From positions 1 through 64,000 of the forward strand of contig SGBD01000001.1 of the NCBI GenBank assembly GCA_004195035.1: a stretch of DNA of 64,000 bases, given 5' to 3'. Below the pieces are notes generated by a model, which made no database searches, was not told the origin of the DNA, and saw only the letters and a program-made list of their open reading frames with translations. Shown one piece after another: positions 1 through 8,812 of this stretch. Positions within the stretch are counted from its first letter, which is position 1. Each line of letters begins with the position of its first letter. Source of the stretch: Candidatus Acidulodesulfobacterium ferriphilum. GTDB lineage: Bacteria > SZUA-79 > Acidulodesulfobacterales > Acidulodesulfobacteraceae. A program made the position numbers and the translations under genes.

Positions 1-366
1 AAATTAGGTTTAAAGCCAGATAGCATTACTAACAATAATATCAACGTTTACGGCGGAAAGGGCGGCAAGGATAGGACAATATCCGAAATCGCTGACAAGT
101 CTTTAATTACCGATATTAAAATATTTTTAAAAGAAAATAATATAGAAAAATTCGGCGATGCCGTTACTGGGAGTAAGATAAATTATGAAATCCGCAAGGT
201 ATTAGGGGATACCGGGTCAATTCACGCATTAAGGCATAACTATGCAATAAATTGCATAAAAGAATTTGAAATGAAAGGGTTTTCGCATGTCGAAGCCGTT
301 CATTTAACAAGCTTGCAACTCGGACACAACAGAAATGAAATTATAGAGGGGGTTTACTCAAAATGA
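1..366 (+). CDS. Tyrosine recombinase/integrase, C-terminal part (start lies outside the window)
   Basis: The frame is open from base 1 to a TGA at 364-366 and gives about 121 residues. The visible part is the C-terminal half of a tyrosine recombinase catalytic domain. It has a basic GGKGGKDRTI segment, an H-x-x-R motif in HALRHNYA, a later LGH motif in LQLGHNRNE and a terminal Tyr in EGVYSK that fits the nucleophile. These enzymes cut and rejoin DNA at attachment sites. The stop overlaps the start of the next gene (ATGA), so the two are probably translated together. It differs from the integrase at 1068-2129, so two recombinases meet here. The specific element type cannot be told from this fragment. 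Confidence 0.8.
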   Translation, partial: KLGLKPDSITNNNINVYGGKGGKDRTISEIADKSLITDIKIFLKENNIEKFGDAVTGSKINYEIRKVLGDTGSIHALRHNYAINCIKEFEMKGFSHVEAVHLTSLQLGHNRNEIIEGVYSK

Positions 367-803
367 TTGATACGGAAAAATTGCAAATTTTATTAAATCG
401 CCGCAAAGACAAATTCAGAATACTTCAGGAAACATTTAACTTAACGGCAAATCTCTTAAACATCGATATAGATAATTTTAACGATAAACTTAATGCCGCT
501 TTAGCTAAAATTATAAACCTGCTCGAACTTGAAGCGCAATCTAAGCGGACGACTGGGCGAATCCTAACTAACAGCGACTACAAAGCTATCGGTATTTTTC
601 AAAAAAGGATTAAAAAACTTAAAAACAAAAGAAAACCGGCATTGAAGGAAAATAGGCTCATTAGGTTAATGCCCAAAATATATAAAATTAAAGAAAAAAA
701 GGGGCTGAGTTTTAGGGAACTAGCGGAATACATAAAGGAAAAATATCATATTGAAGTAAATTTTACTTATCTAAATAGAATTTACAAAAAGATTAACAAA
801 TAA
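363..803 (+). CDS. Hypothetical protein of a mobile element
   Basis: This 146-residue, lysine-rich protein starts inside the stop codon of the upstream recombinase, which argues for translational coupling. I do not recognise a family. The N-terminal half looks helical and coiled-coil-like. The last 30 residues (about 115-146) contain SFRELAEYIKEKY followed by a second helix, which resembles a small helix-turn-helix. DNA binding as an accessory of the recombinase is therefore possible, but this is inference. No signal peptide or membrane segment is visible. Confidence 0.6.
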   Translation: MIDTEKLQILLNRRKDKFRILQETFNLTANLLNIDIDNFNDKLNAALAKIINLLELEAQSKRTTGRILTNSDYKAIGIFQKRIKKLKNKRKPALKENRLIRLMPKIYKIKEKKGLSFRELAEYIKEKYHIEVNFTYLNRIYKKINK

Positions 804-837
804 ATTTTATGGATTTAAGGGAGCCTAAAATAAATAA

Positions 838-1065
838 ATGAAAAAACTCTTAACGGTTAAAGATGTTGCGGATTTGTTATGCGTAAGCCCGAAGACGCTT
901 TACCAGTGGGCTGAATACGGGTCTATCCCCTGCTTTAAACTTAACGGAAGCTTAAGGTTCGACGAAGAAAAAATAACCGAATGGGTAAATTCTAATGAAA
1001 AAAAATCAATTGTTGGGTATAATAACCTTAAAGGCGGAGTGCCCATGAAAAGGAGGTGTAATTAA
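838..1065 (+). CDS. Excisionase-like helix-turn-helix protein (MerR/HTH_17 type)
   Basis: This 75-residue protein fits the small DNA-binding domain shared by phage excisionases and MerR-like proteins: LTVKDVADLLCVSPKTLYQWAEYG, then a wing with SLRFDEEKITEWV. Such proteins bend attachment-site DNA and set the direction of recombination. It ends 2 bases before the integrase start, and its last codons contain the integrase ribosome-binding site AGGAGGTG (about 1051-1058), so expression of the two is tied. The C-terminal tail after about residue 55 looks unstructured. An excisionase role is inferred from the domain and neighbour. Confidence 0.75.
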   Translation: MKKLLTVKDVADLLCVSPKTLYQWAEYGSIPCFKLNGSLRFDEEKITEWVNSNEKKSIVGYNNLKGGVPMKRRCN

Positions 1066-1067
1066 AC

Positions 1068-2129
1068 ATGGGCATCTTCAGACGAAAAGGGTCGGAATTT
1101 TACTGGATGGATATAATCGCAAACGGTAAAAGATACAGGGAGTCCACGAAGTCCAAAAACAAAAAACAAGCCGAAGCGGTTTACGCAAACAGGTACTCTG
1201 AAATCGTAAACGGAAAAACGATTAAAAATGCCGAACCTGAGGCAAAGGAAAACAGATTCACCTTTGCGGAGCTTGCGGAAAAATATTTGGCGTGGGTTTA
1301 CGGAAAACAGGTATCGTACGGCAATAAAAAATCCGCTATAAATTGCTTTTTTATGAACAGGTTTAAATATTTAGACGATATTAAAATATACGATATAGAA
1401 AAGCTGCAAAGCGAATTAATCGCAAAGGGGTATCAAAAATCCTATATAAATAAAACGTTTTCGGTATTTAAGCATATGTTTACGAAAGCGTTAGACTGGG
1501 AAATGATCGACGAAAGCGCTTTGCAAAGGGTAAGAAGGGTTAAAAACCTAACCGGCACAAATAAAATCCTAAGGTATCTGACCAAAGAAGAAATAGAAGT
1601 CTTAATCTCAAACTGTCCGCCGCATTTAAAACCGATAGTTTTAGTGGCTTTAAATACCGGTATGCGTAAATCGGAAATCCTGCACTTGACATGGGACAGG
1701 GTGGATTTAAAAAACAGATTAATTTTACTCGACAGGACAAAAAACGGCGAAAGGCGGGAAATACCGATGAATAATTTAACGGTTAAACTATTTAGCTCTT
1801 TGCCGAGGCATCTGCGCGTTCCTTACGTATTTTATAATAATAAACAAAAGCCTTACAAGAACGTTACGGAAGGGTTTCAAAGCGCGTTAAAAAAGTCCGG
1901 CATAAAGAATTTCAGGTTCCACGATTTGAGGCATACGTTTGCTTCGATACTCGTTATGGCGGGAGTCGATATTAGCTCGGTTTCGGAACTGCTCGGGCAT
2001 ACGAGCATTAAGATGACGCAAAGATATGCTCATCTGTCGCCTGCGCACCTGAGAAAAGCCGTAGATATTTTTGAAAATGTCACATTTTTGTCACAGTTTG
2101 AGGAAAAGGGAAAAGTTGAAGATTTATAA
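1068..2129 (+). CDS. Site-specific integrase, tyrosine recombinase family
   Basis: This 353-residue protein has the order of a phage or genomic-island integrase. An N-terminal arm-type DNA-binding region (about 1-55) is followed by a SAM-like core-binding domain (about 65-155) and a catalytic domain (about 170-330). Catalytic residues are visible: Arg200 in NTGMRKSEI, Lys225, His285-x-x-Arg288 in HDLRHTFA, His311 in LLGHTS and Tyr320 in QRYAHLS. It appears intact. The start is fixed by AGGAGGTG upstream. It lies directly behind an excisionase-like gene and faces a short pilin gene that ends 34 bp beyond its stop. The right edge of the element probably lies between 2130 and 2165, but no attachment-site repeat could be confirmed inside the window. 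Confidence 0.9.
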   Translation: MGIFRRKGSEFYWMDIIANGKRYRESTKSKNKKQAEAVYANRYSEIVNGKTIKNAEPEAKENRFTFAELAEKYLAWVYGKQVSYGNKKSAINCFFMNRFKYLDDIKIYDIEKLQSELIAKGYQKSYINKTFSVFKHMFTKALDWEMIDESALQRVRRVKNLTGTNKILRYLTKEEIEVLISNCPPHLKPIVLVALNTGMRKSEILHLTWDRVDLKNRLILLDRTKNGERREIPMNNLTVKLFSSLPRHLRVPYVFYNNKQKPYKNVTEGFQSALKKSGIKNFRFHDLRHTFASILVMAGVDISSVSELLGHTSIKMTQRYAHLSPAHLRKAVDIFENVTFLSQFEEKGKVEDL

Positions 2130-2162
2130 GTTGCTGATTTTATTTATTAAAACGGAAGGAAA

Positions 2163-2294
2163 TTAGGCTGCCCTATTGACGTAGCTTAAATACGTAGGAA
2201 TCGCTATCGCCGCCAAGATACCTATAATGGCGATGACGATTAAAAGCTCGATAAGGGTGAAACCTTTTTTGCCTTTAAGTCTGTTAATGTTCAT
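2163..2294 (-). CDS. Very short type IV pilin-like protein (43 residues)
   Basis: This small gene has a strong ribosome-binding site (AAGGAGGT, 2301-2308 on the opposite strand) and encodes 43 residues. A basic leader is followed by the prepilin peptidase site KG|FTLIE: cleavage between Gly11 and Phe12, with Glu16 as the conserved Glu5 of mature pilins. Then comes the hydrophobic helix with GILAAIAIP, ending at YVNRAA. The mature peptide would be only 32 residues, the bare N-terminal helix with no globular domain. Either it is a real mini-pilin or minor pseudopilin stub, or a longer pilin gene was cut by integration of the neighbouring element. It lies 92 bp downstream of the orphan gene 2387-2809, on the same strand. 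Confidence 0.8.
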   Translation of the reverse strand: MNINRLKGKKGFTLIELLIVIAIIGILAAIAIPTYLSYVNRAA

Positions 2295-2351
2295 TTTAAA
2301 ACCTCCTTGTTGGTTTTTAGTTTTCTTTTAATTACATAATTACATTTAATT

Positions 2352-2374
2352 TGGTTTTTTTTGAATTTAAAAAC
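2352..2374 (-). terminator. Weak AT-rich hairpin after the orphan gene
   Basis: Just past the stop of 2387-2809 the sequence reads GGTTTTT, a 6-9 base loop, then AAAAAACC, giving a short stem rich in A-U pairs. It could attenuate transcription between the orphan gene and the mini-pilin gene, but the stem is weak and its function is uncertain. Confidence 0.25.
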
Positions 2375-2386
2375 CTTATTACATCC

Positions 2387-2809
2387 TTATTGCATCGCTT
2401 CCATATTTAAAATCAGGCTGCCTAAGCCAAGCACTAAAAGAACTTTAACCACCTCTCTTGCCGTCCCGCCCGTGAACGGCATGCGTTCACTCCCTGACTG
2501 AAAGGCGGATACCGCGGCATCCGTTATCTTTTCCAGCGCCCCCGTGTCCGCGCCTTCTAACCCGCAAAGCGAACCGAAAAGCGATACGGAAATATTGCTT
2601 AAACCGGCGTCTTTACTCGTTTCTGCCTGTTCCGCATACTTTTTAACGAAGGACGAAACCGCCTCGAAACCTGCGGATGCTTTTATATCTCCCGCAAGCT
2701 CATCCACCCCTTTCGAATTAATATAAGAGATAAGGTCTCCGCCCTCTGCTTCGCTCAGCCAGCTATAAAACCTCTTATTAAAGAAATCGCTGTAATAAAG
2801 GTTGTCCAT
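2387..2809 (-). CDS. Orphan protein with C-terminal hydrophobic segment, sigma-54-driven
   Basis: I do not recognise this protein, 140 residues from the ATG at 2809. A TTG at 2851 would add 14 residues, but it lacks a ribosome-binding site and the ATG has a modest GGGTG. The N-terminal part is aromatic and charged (NLYYSDFFNKRFYSWL), the middle alternates small and charged residues, and the last 25 residues form a hydrophobic helix (VVKVLLVLGLGSLILNM) that could insert in a membrane. There is no signal peptide. A near-consensus sigma-54 promoter at 2882-2897 and two palindromes further upstream precede it, and the mini-pilin follows on the same strand. A role linked to pilus-like assembly is speculation from this context. 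Confidence 0.6.
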   Translation of the reverse strand: MDNLYYSDFFNKRFYSWLSEAEGGDLISYINSKGVDELAGDIKASAGFEAVSSFVKKYAEQAETSKDAGLSNISVSLFGSLCGLEGADTGALEKITDAAVSAFQSGSERMPFTGGTAREVVKVLLVLGLGSLILNMEAMQ

Positions 2810-2881
2810 AAACGCACCCGATTTTATAGTTTTGTTTAATAACCGGCACAATTTTATTATTACATTTATACTTGATGATAA

Positions 2882-2897
2882 AGCAATAATTGTGCCA
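2882..2897 (-). promoter_or_regulatory. Sigma-54 (-24/-12) promoter of the orphan/mini-pilin genes
   Basis: On the minus strand the sequence reads TTGGCACAATTATTGCTT. TGGCAC and TTGCT separated by exactly 5 bases match the RpoN consensus TGGCAC-N5-TTGCW. The predicted start is near 2871, about 60 bases before the ATG at 2809. rpoN itself is encoded in this window. The -24 half is also one arm of an inverted repeat (GGCACAATT at 2845-2853 and its complement at 2888-2896). Confidence 0.8.
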
Positions 2898-3018
2898 ATA
2901 CCGATAATTAAACAAACTAAAACCGGTCTTACGGTTGGATGCCTTTAAAATCAATACATTAATATTAAAACTTTAATTTATATTAAAATATAAATTTAAA
3001 GTTAATCATATTATAAAA

Positions 3019-3033
3019 TGACAAATATTGTCA
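3019..3033. promoter_or_regulatory. Perfect palindrome TGACAA-N3-TTGTCA, copy 1 (candidate activator site)
   Basis: TGACAAATATTGTCA is a perfect dyad with a 3-base centre. It lies about 155 bases upstream of the start predicted for the sigma-54 promoter at 2882-2897, in the range where enhancer-binding activators of RpoN bind. A second copy lies 98 bases further upstream. The cognate protein is unknown. Confidence 0.65.
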
Positions 3034-3116
3034 ATGAAAATTGGGAAATTTCGGAGGATAAAAATAATAAATAAATTTTAATAATTAATTTAATAACTTA
3101 TATGATATTTTGCCCA

Positions 3117-3131
3117 TGACAAAAATTGTCA
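3117..3131. promoter_or_regulatory. Perfect palindrome TGACAA-N3-TTGTCA, copy 2 (candidate activator site)
   Basis: TGACAAAAATTGTCA repeats the same dyad 98 bp from copy 1, and the symmetry extends one base on each side (3116-3132). Two identical half-site pairs in otherwise featureless AT-rich DNA, upstream of a sigma-54 promoter, suggest a pair of dimer sites for one activator. The rest of 2898-3209 shows nothing else I can support. Confidence 0.65.
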
Positions 3132-3209
3132 TATTCAATTACAAAATTTGTTAATTTGTAAAAAAAATAAAAATATCAGCCCTGAGGCGGCTTAAGCGAG
3201 GAGCAAATA

Positions 3210-3539
3210 TCAGTTATTGATAAACCTGATATCTCTGACGGTTATGCGCTTTTCCGCAAATATTTTTTTCTTTTCCAAAGAAAAAAGATAGTCGTTGACT
3301 TTGCTTATCAAGTCTTCTTTATTAAACCCGAGTTCAAACAAAAGAACAGGGTTATCGACGCTAACCGTCAGAATATCTTTATTAAACGCCTTTGGTTTGG
3401 TTTTTTTCCCTATTTCGGCGCCGCAGATAGTTCCCCAATTTTCATATAACATTAAGGCAATGTAGTCGGAAAAATTGAGTTTGCTTCTTAGCGCTTTTAA
3501 AAGAATATCTTTTAAATTTAATTGTTGATTTGCGTTCAT
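3210..3539 (-). CDS. DUF721/DciA-like protein
   Basis: This 109-residue protein matches the DUF721 family, to which the bacterial replicative-helicase loader DciA belongs. The family pattern is visible: W-x-x-I-x-G-x-x-I-x-x-x-T-x-P (NWGTICGAEIGKKTKP) followed by strands ILTVSVDNPVLLFEL and a closing helix with INDYL-like spacing. It is short, only the core fold without the extra arm many DciA proteins carry, so helicase loading is plausible but unproven. It reads towards the sigma-54 promoter region and stands alone; its neighbour at 3626 is divergent. Confidence 0.7.
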   Translation of the reverse strand: MNANQQLNLKDILLKALRSKLNFSDYIALMLYENWGTICGAEIGKKTKPKAFNKDILTVSVDNPVLLFELGFNKEDLISKVNDYLFSLEKKKIFAEKRITVRDIRFINN

Positions 3540-3625
3540 AATTATATTATTATTGCTTATAATATAAAAATTTTCAATAATATTAATATATCTCCAAATT
3601 TATTAAAAGGTAAAGGTATATAATT

Positions 3626-4108
3626 ATGATGCGTATTTATTGCCCTTATTGCGGAACATCGTACGATATCGATGAATCTTTAATGCCCAAAGGTAATGTA
3701 AAGGTAAGATGCAGGTCATGCGCGAATGTTTTTGTTATCGATAGAGAACAGGGGGCAATTAAAGACGAGCCTGAACAGGACTATAAACATGAAAAGGTTT
3801 CTCAGCCCGAAAATGAACCTGCGTCGGAAACGAAAAAAAACCTTGAAGGCGATAAAGACATCATCGAGGTCAGCGACTTTATGAAAAGGGTTATACAAGA
3901 AATAGACGGCTCGCTAAATCAGGAAAATAAAGAAAACGAAAGCAATAAAAATGAAAAACCTAAAAATACTTCAGACAATAAAAAAATAAATCCCCTTAAA
4001 ATCGTAATACTGCTAATATTAATTCTGTTGTTAATAGCAGCTGGCGCTTATACTCTTGAATATTATAACATCGTAAATCTGCCCGCTTTTTTGCCGAAGC
4101 TGTTTTAG
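3626..4108 (+). CDS. Zinc-ribbon (MJ0042-type) protein with one C-terminal membrane helix
   Basis: The 160-residue product begins with a zinc ribbon: Cys6-x-x-Cys9 and Cys29-x-x-Cys32, in the context YCPYCGTSYDIDESLMP typical of the MJ0042 finger. Residues 45-120 are a charged, low-complexity linker, and about 126-147 form a single membrane helix (LKIVILLILILLLIAAGAY) with a short tail. Similar proteins with this layout are common in deltaproteobacteria and mostly uncharacterised. The finger would lie in the cytoplasm. Its stop overlaps by 4 bases the stop of the convergent kinase gene. Confidence 0.75.
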   Translation: MMRIYCPYCGTSYDIDESLMPKGNVKVRCRSCANVFVIDREQGAIKDEPEQDYKHEKVSQPENEPASETKKNLEGDKDIIEVSDFMKRVIQEIDGSLNQENKENESNKNEKPKNTSDNKKINPLKIVILLILILLLIAAGAYTLEYYNIVNLPAFLPKLF

Positions 4109-5190
4109 GAATATTTTCTTTTCTCGATCGGAAGATAGACGGTTACGGTTGTTCCGTGATTTTTAACGGAGTCTATATTAATAAATCCGTTATGTTCGTA
4201 AATTATCTTCTGGCTGATGGCAAGACCGAGTCCGCTCCCCTTTTCTTTTGTCGTAAAAAACGGAACGAATAGATTTTTAATATCCTTTTTGCTTATCCCG
4301 CAGCCATTATCCGTAAATTCTATTTTTAAGAATTTTGGACTGTTTCTCGTATAATCCAGCTTTGTAATAATTTTTATTATACCCTTAGTTTCCGGTTTTA
4401 CCGCCTCTATTCCATTTTTTAAAGTATTCAAAAAAACCTGCTTTAAAGCGTTTTCGGACGCATAAATTTTTGGAAGGCTCGGGTCGAATTCTTTAATGAT
4501 TTCCACATTTTTATTTGTCAACGCTTCCTGCTCCAGCAGTATTATTTCATTGACAATCTTATTGATATTAACCTTTTCGCTACTTGTCTTATGTTTTTTC
4601 GATAAAGACAGAAGGTCTTCGATAAGGTTGTTTATTCTGCCGACTTCTTTTATTATTATTTCCAAAAAATTATTTAAATCCTTGATGTTCGCCTGCAAAT
4701 CAAACGATGCCTGATCAAATTTTCTTTTCAGGTAAGAAGCAGCTGCCTTGACGCCGCCAAGCGGATTTCTTATCTCATGCGACATCTCCGCTATGAATCT
4801 CGATAAATCGTTAAGCCTTTCTTCGTTTTTGATGTTATTGTCCATTTCCTTAAATCTTGTTATATCTTTCAAGGAAACGATAACATAAAACTTATCTTCG
4901 TCCGCAATTTTAGATATTTCTAAAATAACCGTGCGCCTGTTGCGGTTCTTATTTTCAAATTTATATTCAAAATCGATAAAACCCTCTCCCGTTTCTATAA
5001 CCTCGGAGGCACGCTCGTCTATATACCTGTTATTATAAAAAAAATCGCTCAGGCTTATATTGTTTATAAATCTATCGGAATATCCCGTAAGTTCCTGCGC
5101 CGGCAAATTTAAAAACTTTAAGGTAAGGTTTTCGTCGAATAAGATTAAAGAGTGGTTTAAATTATTAATAATTAAAGTGTTTATATCCAT
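4105..5190 (-). CDS. PAS-domain sensor histidine kinase, NtrB-like
   Basis: This protein has one PAS domain (roughly residues 5-120: SLILFDENLTLKFLN...LTGYS), a HisKA domain with the phosphorylated His in MSHEIRNPLGG, and a HATPase domain with N, G1 and G2 boxes (NGIEAV, DNGCGISK, GSGLGLAISQKI). No membrane segment lies in the kinase proper, so like NtrB it is probably cytoplasmic. I chose ATG 5190 because the PAS fold starts just after it. An in-frame TTG at 5271 would add 27 partly hydrophobic residues. No response regulator is adjacent. amtB lies upstream on the same strand, but a strong hairpin separates them. Its partner is unknown; NtrX in this window is one candidate. Confidence 0.85.
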   Translation of the reverse strand: MDINTLIINNLNHSLILFDENLTLKFLNLPAQELTGYSDRFINNISLSDFFYNNRYIDERASEVIETGEGFIDFEYKFENKNRNRRTVILEISKIADEDKFYVIVSLKDITRFKEMDNNIKNEERLNDLSRFIAEMSHEIRNPLGGVKAAASYLKRKFDQASFDLQANIKDLNNFLEIIIKEVGRINNLIEDLLSLSKKHKTSSEKVNINKIVNEIILLEQEALTNKNVEIIKEFDPSLPKIYASENALKQVFLNTLKNGIEAVKPETKGIIKIITKLDYTRNSPKFLKIEFTDNGCGISKKDIKNLFVPFFTTKEKGSGLGLAISQKIIYEHNGFINIDSVKNHGTTVTVYLPIEKRKYS

Positions 5191-5283
5191 AAGAAAATGA
5201 TACATTGACGGCAAAAAAACCGCAAGAAAAAAACGGCGGAATAGAACCGGCGCCCTACCCCAAACAATCAAAAAATAATAAAT

Positions 5284-5318
5284 AAAAATGGGACAGATTT
5301 TAAATCTGTCCCATTTTT
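5284..5318. terminator. Perfect hairpin terminator after amtB; repeat-like core
   Basis: A 17-bp perfect stem (AAAAATGGGACAGATTT and its complement around one central base) is flanked by A and T runs, so it can end transcripts in both directions. It lies 21 bp past the amtB stop. The GGGACAGATTT core recurs as a palindrome at 42996-43019, which suggests a mobile palindrome recruited as terminator. Confidence 0.75.
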
Positions 5319-5339
5319 CAATAAGATTTAAATCTAAAT

Positions 5340-6713
5340 TTAGAAGTTGTATCCCGCTTCGTCGTGCTGCGTGATATCGAGACCCATTGCCTCGGTTTCT
5401 TTATCCACTCTTAAGCCCATAACCTTGTCTATCACTTTAAATATTATGTAGCTCATGGTAAACGAATAGGCGGCAACGGTAATGACGGTTAAAAATTGAA
5501 TCCACATCTGCCCCGGATTCCCGTAAAACAACCCTCTTCCAGCAGAGTTAATAAGCGGGTCCGCAAACAAGCCCGTAGCCAATGCCCCCCATGCCCCGCC
5601 TATAGCGTGAACATTAAATGCGTCGAGGGCATCGTCGTAACCGAGTTTAGGTTTAACATAAACAACCATCGAATAACATATAACGCCTGCAACAAAGCCG
5701 ATTACTATCGAAGCTATCGGATTAACGAATCCTGATGCGGGGGTTATCGCGACAAGCCCTGCAACGGCGCCCGAAACCATGCCCAAGGTTGTGGGTTTTC
5801 CGCTTCTTATCCATTCGGCAATCATCCAGCCCAAAGCCGCCGCAGCTGTGGCGGTATTCGTTACCAAAAATGCGGATGTCGCAAGCGGACTGGCTTCCAG
5901 CGCGCTTCCCGCATTAAAACCGAACCATCCGAACCATAAAAGAGCTCCGCCCAATATCGTATAACCCAGCTGGTTCGGCTGAACTATGTTTTCCTTCATA
6001 TATCCTTTTCTTTTTCCCAGAACAAGCGCGCCTGCAAGTCCGGCAACACCGGAATCGATATGGACGACGGTTCCGCCCGCAAAATCGAGGGCGCCCATTT
6101 TTTGGAATATTCCTCCTATCCCCCAAACCGCCTGAGCTACCGGGGCATAAACCACGGTAAGCCATACTATCGTAAAAACAACCCATGAAGAAAACTTTAT
6201 TCTTTCGACGAGCGAACCGCTTACCAACGCAACCGTTATTATCGCGAACATCAATTGAAACATAACATAAATATATGAAGGTATCGTACCGTCATATCTT
6301 GAATGCTGTACTTCCTTCATTGCAAATAAACCGATATACTTAAAATTTCCGATAATCCCGCCAAAAGCATCCGGTCCGAAAGCCAAAGAATAACCCCATA
6401 AAATCCAGATAACGCTAACCGTACAAATTGTAATAAAACTGAGCGATATAGTATTTAAAACATTTTTTCTCCTGACCATACCGCCGTAATAAAAGCCAAG
6501 CCCCGGCGTCATAATCAATACGAGAGCCGTTGAAGCCAGAACCCATGCGGTATTGCCCGCGCTGAATGCCGGAACCTTGGAAGCGGCGGCAAAAACAGGG
6601 CTTACCCATGAAAATAAAACTAAAGACAGACCGCCTATTAACGACCATGCGAATGTTAACGGACTTAACGGTATTTTAAAATTTTTAAAATATTTAAGCA
6701 GATTCAGATTCAT
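5340..6713 (-). CDS. amtB: Ammonium transporter AmtB
   Basis: This Amt/MEP/Rh family channel has 457 residues from the ATG at 6713. AAAAGG lies 7 bases ahead of it; an in-frame TTG at 6737 is less likely. An N-terminal signal-like helix ends near FAAA, followed by the family's 11 membrane helices. Signature stretches include TPGLGFYYGGMVRRKNVLN near the start, DFAGGTVVHIDSG in the middle and HAIGGAWGALATGLFA, carrying conserved pore residues, near the end. It moves ammonium across the inner membrane and is gated by the PII protein encoded just upstream. A degenerate copy of the dispersed repeat lies in the gap between glnK and amtB. The short tail (KETEAMGLDITQHDEAGYNF) is the usual PII-responsive end. 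Confidence 0.97.
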   Translation of the reverse strand: MNLNLLKYFKNFKIPLSPLTFAWSLIGGLSLVLFSWVSPVFAAASKVPAFSAGNTAWVLASTALVLIMTPGLGFYYGGMVRRKNVLNTISLSFITICTVSVIWILWGYSLAFGPDAFGGIIGNFKYIGLFAMKEVQHSRYDGTIPSYIYVMFQLMFAIITVALVSGSLVERIKFSSWVVFTIVWLTVVYAPVAQAVWGIGGIFQKMGALDFAGGTVVHIDSGVAGLAGALVLGKRKGYMKENIVQPNQLGYTILGGALLWFGWFGFNAGSALEASPLATSAFLVTNTATAAAALGWMIAEWIRSGKPTTLGMVSGAVAGLVAITPASGFVNPIASIVIGFVAGVICYSMVVYVKPKLGYDDALDAFNVHAIGGAWGALATGLFADPLINSAGRGLFYGNPGQMWIQFLTVITVAAYSFTMSYIIFKVIDKVMGLRVDKETEAMGLDITQHDEAGYNF

Positions 6714-6750
6714 AATTTTTCCTTTTTCCTCCTTCAAATTTATAATTTAT

Positions 6751-6827
6751 CTGGATTATCGCTTCGCTCTCGGCTTTCAGCCTCGTGAAGTTTCTCCTAA
6801 ACTTTCCCGCTTTCGCAGGAACGACAG
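6751..6827 (-). repeat. Dispersed palindromic repeat, degenerate copy A
   Basis: This copy begins CTGGATTATCGCTTCGCTC and ends CCCGCTTTCGCAGGAACGACAG, with nested small hairpins inside. It matches the family found throughout the window, here with a broken central palindrome. It lies between glnK and amtB. Confidence 0.7.
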
Positions 6828-6855
6828 TTTATTTTTCCTGCAAACCAACCGCAAA

Positions 6856-8495
<1,640 letters not shown>

Positions 8496-8518
8496 AAAAT
8501 AATTCTCCCGATTAATGA

Positions 8519-8690
8519 TTGACCCAAATACAGATTTAGAAAATATTTATAAGTTTTAATGCTAAATAACACTGGATTCCCGCTTTCGCGGGAATGACAC
8601 CTAACGGGTGAAATGATAAATCACTGCATTGTCATTCCCGCAAAAGCGGGAATCCAGAGTATAAAATCCTAAATCTGGATTTGGGATTAA
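8519..8690. repeat. MITE-like palindromic repeat, copy B (full unit)
   Basis: The unit runs from CCCAAATACAGATTTA to TAAATCTGGATTTGGG, imperfect terminal inverted repeats. It encloses two inverted core hairpins (8572-8598 and 8631-8657, CTGGATTCCCGC...GCGGGAATGAC). Flanking pentamers ATTGA and ATTAA resemble a decayed target duplication. It sits in the 5' leader of the porin-glnK-amtB transcript, between the sigma-54 promoter and the first ATG. Confidence 0.8.
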
Positions 8691-8796
8691 TTAACAATTT
8701 TACATTTTTACATTCATTTGAAACAAATTTACCGGCGCCGGTCAAAACCCTGAAAATTTACAATTGGAGGTAAAGCTAAAGGGTTACAATATGATA

Positions 8797-8812
8797 AGCA
8801 AAACTTATGCCA
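8797..8812 (-). promoter_or_regulatory. Sigma-54 (-24/-12) promoter of the porin-glnK-amtB operon
   Basis: The minus strand reads CTGGCATAAGTTTTGCT: TGGCAT, 5 bases, TTGCT, one base off the RpoN consensus. The predicted start is near 8786, giving a leader of about 290 bases that contains repeat copy B. Upstream, GCTGGATT occurs twice, at 8823-8830 and 8856-8863, 33 bp or three helical turns apart. These are candidate activator contacts, although closer to the promoter than usual. Confidence 0.75.

Noticed and set aside
2544-2726. 60-codon frame opposite the orphan gene
   Set aside because: The minus-strand frame has the promoter and better coding pattern; the plus frame has no start signal.
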